Below are positions 1-5,800 of a stretch of 5,800 nucleotides of DNA, piece after piece. The notes beneath the pieces are model-generated. The model had not been told where the DNA came from. It made no database searches and was given only the letters and a program-made list of their open reading frames with translations. This DNA is from Paludibacteraceae bacterium (lineage in GTDB: Bacteria > Bacteroidota > Bacteroidia > Bacteroidales > Paludibacteraceae), in NCBI GenBank assembly GCA_017965125.1, contig JAGCQO010000106.1, forward strand, positions 1 through 5,800, written 5' to 3'. Within the stretch, counting starts at the first letter, position 1; every line of letters begins with the position of its first letter. Position numbers and translations under genes: made by a program.

Positions 1-320
1 TCGTGGAGTGCAGGCTCGAGACCGGACGAACACACCAGATACGTGTGCACATGCGCCACTTGGGCCACCCGGTTTTCAACGACGAACGGTACGGAGGCGA
101 CGAAATTTTATGGGGTCTTCGCACAGCAAAATACAAGGCTTTCGTTAATAATTGCTTTACGCTCTGTCCTCGTCAGGCACTGCACGCCAAGGAGCTCGGG
201 TTCATACATCCGGTGACGGGCGAAAAGATGATGTTCGACTCCGAATTGCCGGACGATATGAAGGCCTTGGTAGCAAAATGGAGAAAATACGTGTCATCAA
301 AGGACGATTTAATTGCATAA
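1..320 (+). CDS. RluA/RluD-family 23S rRNA pseudouridine synthase, C-terminal fragment (5' end outside window)
   Basis: This is the last 105 codons of a cytoplasmic enzyme that isomerises specific uridines in rRNA to pseudouridine. The frame is open from base 3 (bases 1-2 end a split codon) to the TAA at 318-320. The GTG at base 3 is an internal Val codon, not a start. The fragment opens with the conserved late family motif [20 protein letters not shown], which includes the GRTHQIR core, followed by a Tyr-Gly-Gly-Asp turn. Further on, the [14 protein letters not shown] segment and the closing 'P-x-D-M...W' helix are both usual at the C-terminus of RluA/RluD enzymes. The catalytic Asp motif (HRLDxxTSG) and any N-terminal S4 domain would lie upstream and are not seen, so the exact RluA/B/C/D-type target cannot be assigned. 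The end looks normal and untruncated. The next gene starts 42 bp downstream. Confidence 0.93.
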   Translation, partial: VECRLETGRTHQIRVHMRHLGHPVFNDERYGGDEILWGLRTAKYKAFVNNCFTLCPRQALHAKELGFIHPVTGEKMMFDSELPDDMKALVAKWRKYVSSKDDLIA

Positions 321-338
321 ATTTTATATTTGCAATTA
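310..338. repeat. 8-bp inverted repeat around the rluA-type stop codon and the candidate -7 element
   Basis: The arms TAATTGCA (310-317) and TGCAATTA (331-338) are perfect reverse complements separated by 13 bp (318-330). The spacer holds the stop codon of the upstream gene and most of the candidate -7 element. The stem is mostly A/T with only two G-C pairs and no T-tract follows, so it is not a good intrinsic terminator. It could be an operator-like site or chance in AT-rich sequence. Confidence 0.45.
325..332 (+). promoter_or_regulatory. Candidate Bacteroidota -7 promoter element for the AsmA-like gene
   Basis: TATATTTG at this position matches the Bacteroides -7 consensus TAnnTTTG at every fixed position. 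It lies 30 bp before the ATG at 363, so a start of transcription near 338-340 would leave a leader of about 24 nt. No TTTG -33 element is visible at the expected distance (around 300-306), and AT-rich gaps give chance matches. The promoter is plausible but unproven; the gene may also be read through from the pseudouridine synthase gene. Confidence 0.4.
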
Positions 339-362
339 TATGTATAAACAATCTTTTGTTTG

Positions 363-3300
363 ATGAAGGCAGTAAAAATCATATCAGGCATATTGGCATC
401 TATTGTCGGGCTGGCGCTGGTGGCAGTGATTACTGTTTACAACGTGATTCCTACAAAGTACGGAGCGTCCAAGATTTCCGAATATGTCTCGGATATGCTG
501 AAAGGCGAGCTGAAAATCGGCGACCTTGACTATTCTTTCTTCAGCACATTCCCGAATGTGACAGTAACGCTCGACAGCGTGAACTTCATATCCGAGGCTT
601 TGGATAAGCCAGACTCCTTAGCTTCTTTCTCAAAGCTTTATGCGAGTGTCGATTTAATTGAGTTCCTCAAAAACGACAAGGTTTGCGTTGACTCTTTCTA
701 CCTGTCGGACCCTACGATTTTCCTGAGGATAGACACTGCCGGCAATGGCAACTGGAACGTATATGAATCCAAGGCCGAGAAAGACACGACACAGACTAAA
801 ATCCCAGAAATATTCATAGCGGCGCTAAACATCAAGAACGCGAAATTCACCTTCCTCGACGAGCAGAACCAGAGAAAGGCGAGCACCGACTCCCTCGACC
901 TGAACCTCAAGGGCGAGTACGCTTCGCAGATAAAGGCGAAGATGCACCTCGAGACGCCAGCCTTGGCTTACTGCGACACGACGGTCGATGTGGCTCCCGT
1001 GCCGTTCGCCGTGAACGCCGATGTGGTTCTCGACTCGCTTTTCAGAGATTTCGACATAAAGGACTTCGCCGTCTTCCTGGACGACGCGATGTTCGCTTTG
1101 AACGGCAAACTGAAGACTGATGCCGAGTACAAGTCGTTCGACACCGACCTGGCTTTCGACGTGAACATACCAGACGTTGAGCATTTGCGCTCGCGAGTGC
1201 CACAGCCTTACGACAAGCATGTGGACATGATAATTTCCGGCGGAGCGATACACAGCTACGGTGTGATAAACGGGCTGTACAAAGCCGACACGCTGCCGAC
1301 GATAAACGGAAACGTGGACCTGAACGACGTATGGATAAGCTTCAAAGGCAACGAGGGAAGGCTTAGCGCCAACATGCGATCAAACATGAGCCTGAACTTC
1401 ATGGACAAAGGCAAGTCGTTCGTCCAGATTGACACGCTCGACATAACACAAGGTAGCTCAGACCTCAAGACGCAGGCGAAGGTGGACAGAGTGCTGACCG
1501 ACAATCCGCACATCGATGCGAAAGTGGCGCTCTCGCTGATGCTTGACAAACTGTCGCAGGTGCTGCCTAAAATCAGGGATTTGGTTTATTCCGGCGACAT
1601 AAAGGCGGACGCCGACGCGCGTTTCGACCTCCAGGATTTGCAGAAATTCGAGCTGCACAAGATTTATGCTCATGCCAATGTCGGAGTGTCGAGAATCAGG
1701 GCGAAAATGCCGTCGGAAAGCGTGAATTTCTTCAGCAAGAATCTGAACATAGAGTCCGGCGTGAACTCGATGCGCAGCAAGAGGAGCAACAAGCTGCTCT
1801 ACTTCACGACACGCCTCGACGTCGATACGATGATGGTGAAGTACGGCAGGTTCGTCAACATGACCACGAAGTCGTTCAACGCGTCGTACACCGCCGACAG
1901 TGTGCTCAACCATATTCCGTTCGTGCGTGGATCCATAAGGTTCGGCGGCATGAAGACGTTCGTCAACGACACGATGGCTATCGTGGGCAACAAGGCGACC
2001 GTCTCGCTGACCATGAGGCAGGACACAATCGACAAGTTCGTGCCACGCCTGACCGCGCGAATCAGCATGGACTCGATGATGTGCTTCGTGCCGGCCGCTG
2101 CCTTGCTTACCGACTCTCTCCGCATGAGTCTTTCGATTTACCCGAGAGCGCGCAAGTTCAAGAGAGTGAACGGAGAGATGGTGGCTGTGTCCGACAAGGA
2201 ACGAAAGTACGTGGGCATCGACTCGCTGGGCAGGATATTGAACAAAGTGAGCGTGGCCGAGGACCCTGTTGACCAGGCGCTGAAGTCGTTCCGTTTCGAC
2301 GGCAAGTCAAACATAAAGCTGGCAAGATATTACACTCCATACATGCCTCTGCGCACGACGATGAGGAACATGGACCTCTCTTTCACCGACGACACCATCA
2401 ATCTGAACAGCATGAGAGTGAGAATCGGCAAGTCCATGGCGAACATGTCGGGCGAGATGCGCAACCTCCGTCGTTATCTCCTCAGAGGCCGCACGCTGTC
2501 GGCTGACCTTTACCTGACCAGCAAGCGCATAAACTTCAACGAGTTGCTCAATGCGTCTTATAAAGGTGCGGAAGTCCAAAAGACATTCGAAAAGCTGAAG
2601 GAGGCGGAGAGAATGGGTTTGATAAAGCCGATGGTCATGACCGGCGACATGCTCGTCCGTCCGCAGGTGTTCGAGAGAGGGTATCTGCAGAAGGTAGAGG
2701 AGATGAGAAGCAAGCGCAACAGCGACCCGGCGCGCCGCGCGAAGTTGGATTCGCTGATGGCCAAGGTGGACGCGCAGCACAAAGAGGACTCGATAATGTT
2801 GGTCAAGTCGGCTGAGAGTGAAAAGAAGGGAAGCGACTCGGATGCTGACGCCGAGACAAGCGCAGAGTTCGGACTGCTCTGTTTGCCATCGAACTTAGAC
2901 ATCAAGTTCAAGACCAAGGTCGATACAGCACGCTTCGCCAACCTGATACTGAGAAACTTCAACGGAGGCGTGTTGCTGAAGAACAGCACGTTGATGCTCA
3001 AGGACCTCTCGACAAAGACCAACATCGGCGACCTGAAACTCAACGCCATGTACCACTGCAACGACAAGAACGGAGCTGACGCAGGCATCGACGTGCAAGG
3101 CTCGAATGTCGATATAACAAACCTTGTGAACACAATGCCGGAGATCGACTCGCTCGTGCCTATGTTGCGTTCATTCCAAGGCGTCGTGACTGTGGACCTG
3201 ACAGCAAAAACGTCGCTCGACTCCACATACAACCTCCTTCTGCCATCGCTCAGCGCAGCCACTGTCATAAGAGGCGACTCGCTCGTGCTGATGGACGGAG

Positions 3301-3764
3301 AAACATTCTCCGAGGTGGCCAAGCTCCTCATGTTCAAGAAGAAGACGAAGAACCTGATAGACAACATCTCGGTCGAGCTGCTGCTGGACAACAACGAGAT
3401 GCAGGTGCTTCCGTTCATGGTGGAGATGGACAAGTACAAGGTGGCTGTCGGCGGACAGAACTCGTTGGACATGAACTTCGACTATCACATTTCGGTGTTG
3501 AAGTCGCCGCTGCCTACGAAGTTGGGCGTGAACGTGACAGGAACGCTCGACAAGATGAAGATAAGACTCGCGAAGTGCAAGTATAAGGACGAGAAGACCG
3601 TCACTCGCAAGGGGCAGTTCTCTAACGGCGGCGTGAACCTCAGAAGCGAGCTTCAGAACAACCTCCGTGCGGCCATACGCAATGCGGTGAACACATACGC
3701 GACCGAGCAGAAGAACCAGTCGGCTGTGGTGAACGAGGAGGAGAAAAAGAAGAAACAGGAATAA
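363..3764 (+). CDS. AsmA-like envelope protein (AsmA/TamB/YhdP-type, Bacteroidota form), 1133 aa
   Basis: A large periplasmic protein tethered to the inner membrane. After a short basic N-terminus (MKAVK), residues 6-26 form one hydrophobic anchor, followed by a 'P-x-K-Y-x-A' turn and the amphipathic helix usual for AsmA proteins. Residues 30-735 consist of repeated short beta-strand-like stretches rich in Asp-Ser. Residues 740-835 are charged and helix-like (many Lys/Glu/Arg), probably a linker. Residues 837-1076 resemble the AsmA_2 C-terminal region: LPSNLDIKFKTKVD near 841, FSEVAKLLMFKKK near 982, DYHISVLKSPLPTKLG near 1040 and KMKIRLAKCKYKD near 1064. The tail ends in a Lys/Glu-rich run. 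Family members in E. coli (AsmA, TamB, YhdP, YdbH) act in phospholipid transport between membranes; the same role here is inference. I prefer the ATG at 363 to the TTG at 360, because Met-Lys starts the signal-anchor. No Shine-Dalgarno is visible. The gene ends 19 bp before ddl, suggesting co-transcription. Confidence 0.88.
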   Translation: MKAVKIISGILASIVGLALVAVITVYNVIPTKYGASKISEYVSDMLKGELKIGDLDYSFFSTFPNVTVTLDSVNFISEALDKPDSLASFSKLYASVDLIEFLKNDKVCVDSFYLSDPTIFLRIDTAGNGNWNVYESKAEKDTTQTKIPEIFIAALNIKNAKFTFLDEQNQRKASTDSLDLNLKGEYASQIKAKMHLETPALAYCDTTVDVAPVPFAVNADVVLDSLFRDFDIKDFAVFLDDAMFALNGKLKTDAEYKSFDTDLAFDVNIPDVEHLRSRVPQPYDKHVDMIISGGAIHSYGVINGLYKADTLPTINGNVDLNDVWISFKGNEGRLSANMRSNMSLNFMDKGKSFVQIDTLDITQGSSDLKTQAKVDRVLTDNPHIDAKVALSLMLDKLSQVLPKIRDLVYSGDIKADADARFDLQDLQKFELHKIYAHANVGVSRIRAKMPSESVNFFSKNLNIESGVNSMRSKRSNKLLYFTTRLDVDTMMVKYGRFVNMTTKSFNASYTADSVLNHIPFVRGSIRFGGMKTFVNDTMAIVGNKATVSLTMRQDTIDKFVPRLTARISMDSMMCFVPAAALLTDSLRMSLSIYPRARKFKRVNGEMVAVSDKERKYVGIDSLGRILNKVSVAEDPVDQALKSFRFDGKSNIKLARYYTPYMPLRTTMRNMDLSFTDDTINLNSMRVRIGKSMANMSGEMRNLRRYLLRGRTLSADLYLTSKRINFNELLNASYKGAEVQKTFEKLKEAERMGLIKPMVMTGDMLVRPQVFERGYLQKVEEMRSKRNSDPARRAKLDSLMAKVDAQHKEDSIMLVKSAESEKKGSDSDADAETSAEFGLLCLPSNLDIKFKTKVDTARFANLILRNFNGGVLLKNSTLMLKDLSTKTNIGDLKLNAMYHCNDKNGADAGIDVQGSNVDITNLVNTMPEIDSLVPMLRSFQGVVTVDLTAKTSLDSTYNLLLPSLSAATVIRGDSLVLMDGETFSEVAKLLMFKKKTKNLIDNISVELLLDNNEMQVLPFMVEMDKYKVAVGGQNSLDMNFDYHISVLKSPLPTKLGVNVTGTLDKMKIRLAKCKYKDEKTVTRKGQFSNGGVNLRSELQNNLRAAIRNAVNTYATEQKNQSAVVNEEEKKKKQE

Positions 3765-3783
3765 ACCAAACATAAATCAATCA

Positions 3784-4761
3784 ATGAAAAAGAAAATAGC
3801 CATCGTGGCAGGTGGCGACCAGTCGGAAGTTGTAGTTTCCAAGAAAAGTGCCGCAGGATTATTGACATTCATCGACACAGAGAAGTATGACCTTTACCTC
3901 GTGATACTCGAGGGCAATAATTGGACAGCGGAGGTCGAGGGCAAGACGTACCCGATAGACAAGAACGACTTCTCGTTCACCAAGGACGGCGCGAAAGTGA
4001 CATTTGACTGCGCCTACGTCACCATACACGGCATACCAGGCGAGGACGGACGCCTGCAGGGCTATTTCGAGATGATAGGCATGCCTTACACTTGCTGCAA
4101 CGTGCTGGCGGCTGCGATGACATATAACAAGTACACTTGCAACCACTACCTCGCAGGCTTCGGCGTGAACATCGCTCCGGACATCCTGCTGAGAAAGGGT
4201 CAGACAGTGTCGGCCGACGAGGCTGTCGAGAAGCTCGGATTGCCTATGTTCATCAAGCCAAACGTCGGCGGCTCAAGCTTCGGCGTGACCAAGGTGAAGA
4301 AGGCCGAGGAAGTGGAGCCAGCCATCGCCAAGGCGTTTGCCGAGGGCGACGAGGTGATACTCGAAAGCTTCATGCAGGGCACAGAGATAACCTGCGGAGT
4401 GTATAAGACCGACGAGAAGACAGTCGTGTTCCCTATTACCGAGGTCGTGTCAGAGAACGAGTTTTTCGACTACGACGCCAAGTACAAGGGTCAGGTGAGC
4501 GAGATAACTCCAGCGCGCCTTTCCGACGACTTGACAAAGCGTGTGCAGGCTGAGACCGCGAGAATCTACGACATAATCGGCGCGAAGGGCATCATCCGTG
4601 TGGATTACATCATAACCGAGGGCGACAAGATAAACATCCTCGAGGTGAACACCACTCCGGGCATGACGCCTACCAGCTTCATCCCTCAGCAGGTGCGTGC
4701 CGCCGGCCTCGACATCAAGGATGTGATGGCTGATGTCATCGAGTTCGCGATGAAGAAGTAA
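3784..4761 (+). CDS. ddl: D-alanine--D-alanine ligase, 325 aa
   Basis: This cytoplasmic ATP-grasp enzyme joins two D-alanines with ATP, giving the dipeptide that MurF adds to the peptidoglycan precursor. The protein is full length, and the key family residues can be read. The N-terminal substrate site has GGDQSE (10-15, with conserved Glu15). HG (82-83) and GEDGRLQG (86-93) follow. The ATP-grasp part has FIKP (156-159), the Gly/Ser-rich loop GGSSFGV (162-168) and Glu194. The omega loop has YDAKY (230-234). The Mg2+ and phosphate site has R272, D274, E287 and N289 in RVDY and EVNTTPGMT. Tyr234, in the place of E. coli DdlB Tyr216, favours D-Ala over D-lactate as second substrate, so it is not a vancomycin-resistance (VanA/B-type) ligase. 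It starts at an ATG behind an AT-rich, Shine-Dalgarno-free leader 19 bp after the AsmA-like gene. The ligase is expected to be essential. Confidence 0.97.
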   Translation: MKKKIAIVAGGDQSEVVVSKKSAAGLLTFIDTEKYDLYLVILEGNNWTAEVEGKTYPIDKNDFSFTKDGAKVTFDCAYVTIHGIPGEDGRLQGYFEMIGMPYTCCNVLAAAMTYNKYTCNHYLAGFGVNIAPDILLRKGQTVSADEAVEKLGLPMFIKPNVGGSSFGVTKVKKAEEVEPAIAKAFAEGDEVILESFMQGTEITCGVYKTDEKTVVFPITEVVSENEFFDYDAKYKGQVSEITPARLSDDLTKRVQAETARIYDIIGAKGIIRVDYIITEGDKINILEVNTTPGMTPTSFIPQQVRAAGLDIKDVMADVIEFAMKK

Positions 4762-4803
4762 GGCATCAATACCATACAAAGAAGTCCGCTGTTTTTTAAT
4801 AGA
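4762..4803. other. Short gap between ddl and the first lipoprotein gene
   Basis: This AT-rich 42-bp gap carries a run of six T at 4792-4797, but no G+C-rich stem stands directly before it, so it does not qualify as an intrinsic terminator. No TAnnTTTG element is present on the + strand. The lipoprotein genes may be read through from ddl, or may use a promoter type I do not recognise. Confidence 0.5.
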
Positions 4804-5295
4804 ATGAGACACTTTTTGCTATTGTCATTTGTCGTGTTTCTTCAAGGGTGCATTTTCACCTACGATCCGCCTCCTGGATCTATTGAAATACATAACTATA
4901 GTGATTCTGTCATTTATGTGTATCATTCGTGTTCAGATTCACTTGAATTAGACCATAAACTGGATTTGTTTTATATATGTACAGGGATTGGTATGGTCAC
5001 AGATGCGTCAGGCAATATACGCCAAGACACAGACTCTATTCATTCACCCGAATATAGGATAGGTGCTTATGATTATGGGAATGTTGTTCTTTGTGGTTCA
5101 AAACGGAGACCAAGGCTATGTTGCGACAACGACACCCTATACTTATTTTTCATAAAGGAATCTGTTATGCGGACTATGAGCTGGGAGGAGATTTGCGAGA
5201 AGCAGCAATATGAGCAAAGGGTAGTGTTAACAGAGGAACAGCTTGATAGCTGTGGATGGCAGTACACATATTATCCGAAAGGAGCCAGGAAGTAG
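4804..5295 (+). CDS. Small Cys-rich lipoprotein of unknown function, tandem copy 1 (163 aa)
   Basis: Function is not recognised. A lipoprotein signal peptide is clear: MRH, a hydrophobic core at 4-13, and the lipobox LQGC with the lipidated Cys at 16. The mature part would be an envelope-anchored domain of 147 residues. No acidic run follows Cys16, so the Bacteroidota surface-export signal is not evident and a periplasm-facing position is the simpler guess. Visible features are an early strand region (NYSDSVIYVYHSC, 31-43), a variable loop at 57-64, a Cys-Cys-Asp-Asn-Asp motif at 106-110 before a hydrophobic strand (LYLFFI), and a helix-like tail with SWEEI at 126-130 and a W-x-Y-x-Y-Y-P ending. 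Seven Cys besides Cys16 are present (43, 59, 97, 106, 107, 131, 150). The tail recalls, from memory only, small Bacteroidales lipoproteins ending in a 'Trp...Tyr-Pro' pattern. No Shine-Dalgarno is visible. Base composition is more AT-rich than in ddl. Confidence 0.8.
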   Translation: MRHFLLLSFVVFLQGCIFTYDPPPGSIEIHNYSDSVIYVYHSCSDSLELDHKLDLFYICTGIGMVTDASGNIRQDTDSIHSPEYRIGAYDYGNVVLCGSKRRPRLCCDNDTLYLFFIKESVMRTMSWEEICEKQQYEQRVVLTEEQLDSCGWQYTYYPKGARK

Positions 5296-5307
5296 AGGAA
5301 AAGTAGC

Positions 5308-5781
5308 ATGAGGCACATTTTATTATTATCATTTGTCGTGCTTCTTAATGGTTGCATTTCGTGCGATTCGCTTAGAGGTGAACTTGAAGTAAAAAATTAT
5401 AGCGATTCTGTCATTTATGTGTATCATTCGTGTTCAGACTCACTTGAATTAGGCCATAAACTGAATTTGTTTGAGACACGTAGTGGTGTCACAGACGCGT
5501 CAGGCAGGATACGCCAAGACTCTATTTATTCTCCTAAGTATAGAATAGATGCCTATGATTATATGAATATTGTTGTTTGTGGTCCATACTGGGAGCCAAG
5601 ACTATGTTGCGACAACGACACTCTATACTTATTTTTCATAAAGGAATCGGTTATGCGGACTATGGGCTGGGGAGAGATTTGCGAGAAGCAGCAATATGAA
5701 CAAAGGGTAGTATTAACAGAGGAACAGCTTAATAAAAGCGGATGGTCGTTTGTATATTATCCGAAAGGAGCTAAAAGGTAG
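5308..5781 (+). CDS. Small Cys-rich lipoprotein of unknown function, tandem copy 2 (157 aa)
   Basis: A paralogue of the preceding gene: my hand alignment gives about 116 identical residues over 157, with three gaps (1, 3 and 2 residues). The signal peptide (MRH, core 4-13) and lipobox LNGC with Cys16 are kept. Cys42, 91, 100, 101 and 125 match Cys43, 97, 106, 107 and 131 of copy 1. Cys59 and Cys150 of copy 1 are absent here, and Cys19 is extra. Differences cluster just after the lipidated Cys, in the shortened loop near 56-60, in a four-residue patch (PYWE at 93-96 against SKRR in copy 1) and at the C-terminus. The gene starts 12 bp after copy 1, behind a purine-rich AGGAAAAG that could act as a weak ribosome binding site. 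The two genes are almost certainly co-transcribed. The function is unknown; the envelope location is inferred from the lipobox. Confidence 0.8.
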   Translation: MRHILLLSFVVLLNGCISCDSLRGELEVKNYSDSVIYVYHSCSDSLELGHKLNLFETRSGVTDASGRIRQDSIYSPKYRIDAYDYMNIVVCGPYWEPRLCCDNDTLYLFFIKESVMRTMGWGEICEKQQYEQRVVLTEEQLNKSGWSFVYYPKGAKR

Positions 5782-5786
5782 AGAGA

Positions 5787-5800
5787 ATGAGAAAAACACA
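5787..5800 (+). CDS. Possible start of a further gene in the same array (cut by window end)
   Basis: An ATG five bases after the stop codon of copy 2 opens a frame reading Met-Arg-Lys-Thr before the window ends. Its setting (TAGAGAGA then ATGAG) resembles the junction before copy 2, and Met-Arg-Lys is a usual beginning for a signal peptide. This suggests a third envelope gene, perhaps a third paralogue. Only 14 bases are available, so identity cannot be judged. Confidence 0.35.

Larger units (their letters stand above)
4804..5781 (+). repeat. Tandem gene duplication (two direct copies separated by 12 bp)
   Basis: The units are 4804-5295 and 5308-5781. Two blocks are nearly identical at the DNA level. 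Block 4894-4950 against 5395-5451 differs at 3 of 57 bases, all synonymous. Block 5110-5244 against 5596-5730 differs at 8 of 135 bases, giving five synonymous and two amino-acid-changing codons. The stop-to-start junctions after both copies share a TAGAG-purine pattern, as expected if the unit was copied together with its spacer. Confidence 0.9.

Noticed and set aside
310..338. The inverted repeat as a rho-independent terminator of the pseudouridine synthase gene
   Set aside because: The stem has only two G-C pairs, the loop is 13 bases, and no T-tract follows the right arm.
360..362. TTG at 360 as the start of the AsmA-like gene
   Set aside because: The ATG directly after it is a stronger start and gives the usual Met-Lys signal-anchor beginning. 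The TTG would only add one residue.
2558..3472. Long open frame on the - strand (304 codons) inside the AsmA-like gene
   Set aside because: It lies wholly within a well-supported gene on the other strand. The translation is Ser/Leu-rich with no recognisable motif, and such shadows are expected from the frequent GAC/TCG codons of the sense strand.
3171..3773. Open frame on the - strand (200 codons) over the end of the AsmA-like gene
   Set aside because: The product is rich in His, Val, Leu and Arg, as an antisense shadow of Asp/Lys/Asn-rich coding sequence would be. It has no family motif and no leader.
3784..4761. Ligase as a D-Ala-D-Lac (vancomycin-resistance type) enzyme
   Set aside because: The omega-loop motif YDAKY keeps the Tyr typical of D-Ala-D-Ala ligases, the gene lies in a core envelope setting, and no vanH- or vanX-like neighbour is present.
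4736..4797. Possible intrinsic terminator after ddl (TCATCG/CGATGA stem at 4736-4741 and 4748-4753, T-run at 4792-4797)
   Set aside because: The stem lies inside the ddl coding sequence and the T-run is about 40 bases further on, so they cannot form one terminator. No stem directly precedes the T-run.
4804..5781. Lipoprotein pair as a single gene split by a frameshift
   Set aside because: Each copy has its own signal peptide, lipobox and full-length mature domain, so these are two complete paralogues rather than fragments of one gene.

Overview
The window is a stretch of Bacteroidota chromosome, most likely order Bacteroidales. Four observations point there: the D-Ala-D-Ala ligase closely resembles the Bacteroides/Prevotella type as I remember it; the AsmA-like protein has the C-terminal motifs usual in that phylum; start codons mostly sit behind AT-rich leaders without a Shine-Dalgarno sequence; and a perfect match to the Bacteroides -7 promoter element (TAnnTTTG) lies before the second gene. 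The family or genus cannot be fixed from this sequence. All recognised genes are on the + strand.

Layout. 1-320: the C-terminal end of an RluA/RluD-family 23S rRNA pseudouridine synthase, cut by the window edge. 321-362: a short AT-rich gap with a promoter-like element inside an 8-bp inverted repeat. 363-3764: a large AsmA-like envelope protein (1133 aa) with one N-terminal membrane anchor. 3784-4761: a complete D-alanine--D-alanine ligase (ddl) with its active-site residues intact. 4762-4803: a short gap with no convincing terminator or promoter. 4804-5295 and 5308-5781: two tandem, recently duplicated small Cys-rich lipoproteins of unknown function. A further ATG at 5787 may start another gene, of which only about 14 bases are seen.

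How the genes fit together. The rluA-type gene next to ddl is an arrangement I associate with Bacteroidales core genomes; here the AsmA-like gene lies between them. Ddl makes the D-Ala-D-Ala dipeptide for peptidoglycan, and AsmA-like proteins are linked to phospholipid traffic and outer-membrane homeostasis, so the middle of the window is an envelope-biogenesis block, probably co-transcribed (19-bp asmA-ddl gap). The lipoprotein pair is clearly more AT-rich than ddl and asmA (17/60 G+C at 4921-4980 against 35/60 at 4141-4200) and looks like an accessory, locally amplified module added after the core genes.

The part closest to undescribed is the tandem lipoprotein pair. The rest is recognisable core biology, and I see no CRISPR array, mobile element, RNA gene or defence system here.
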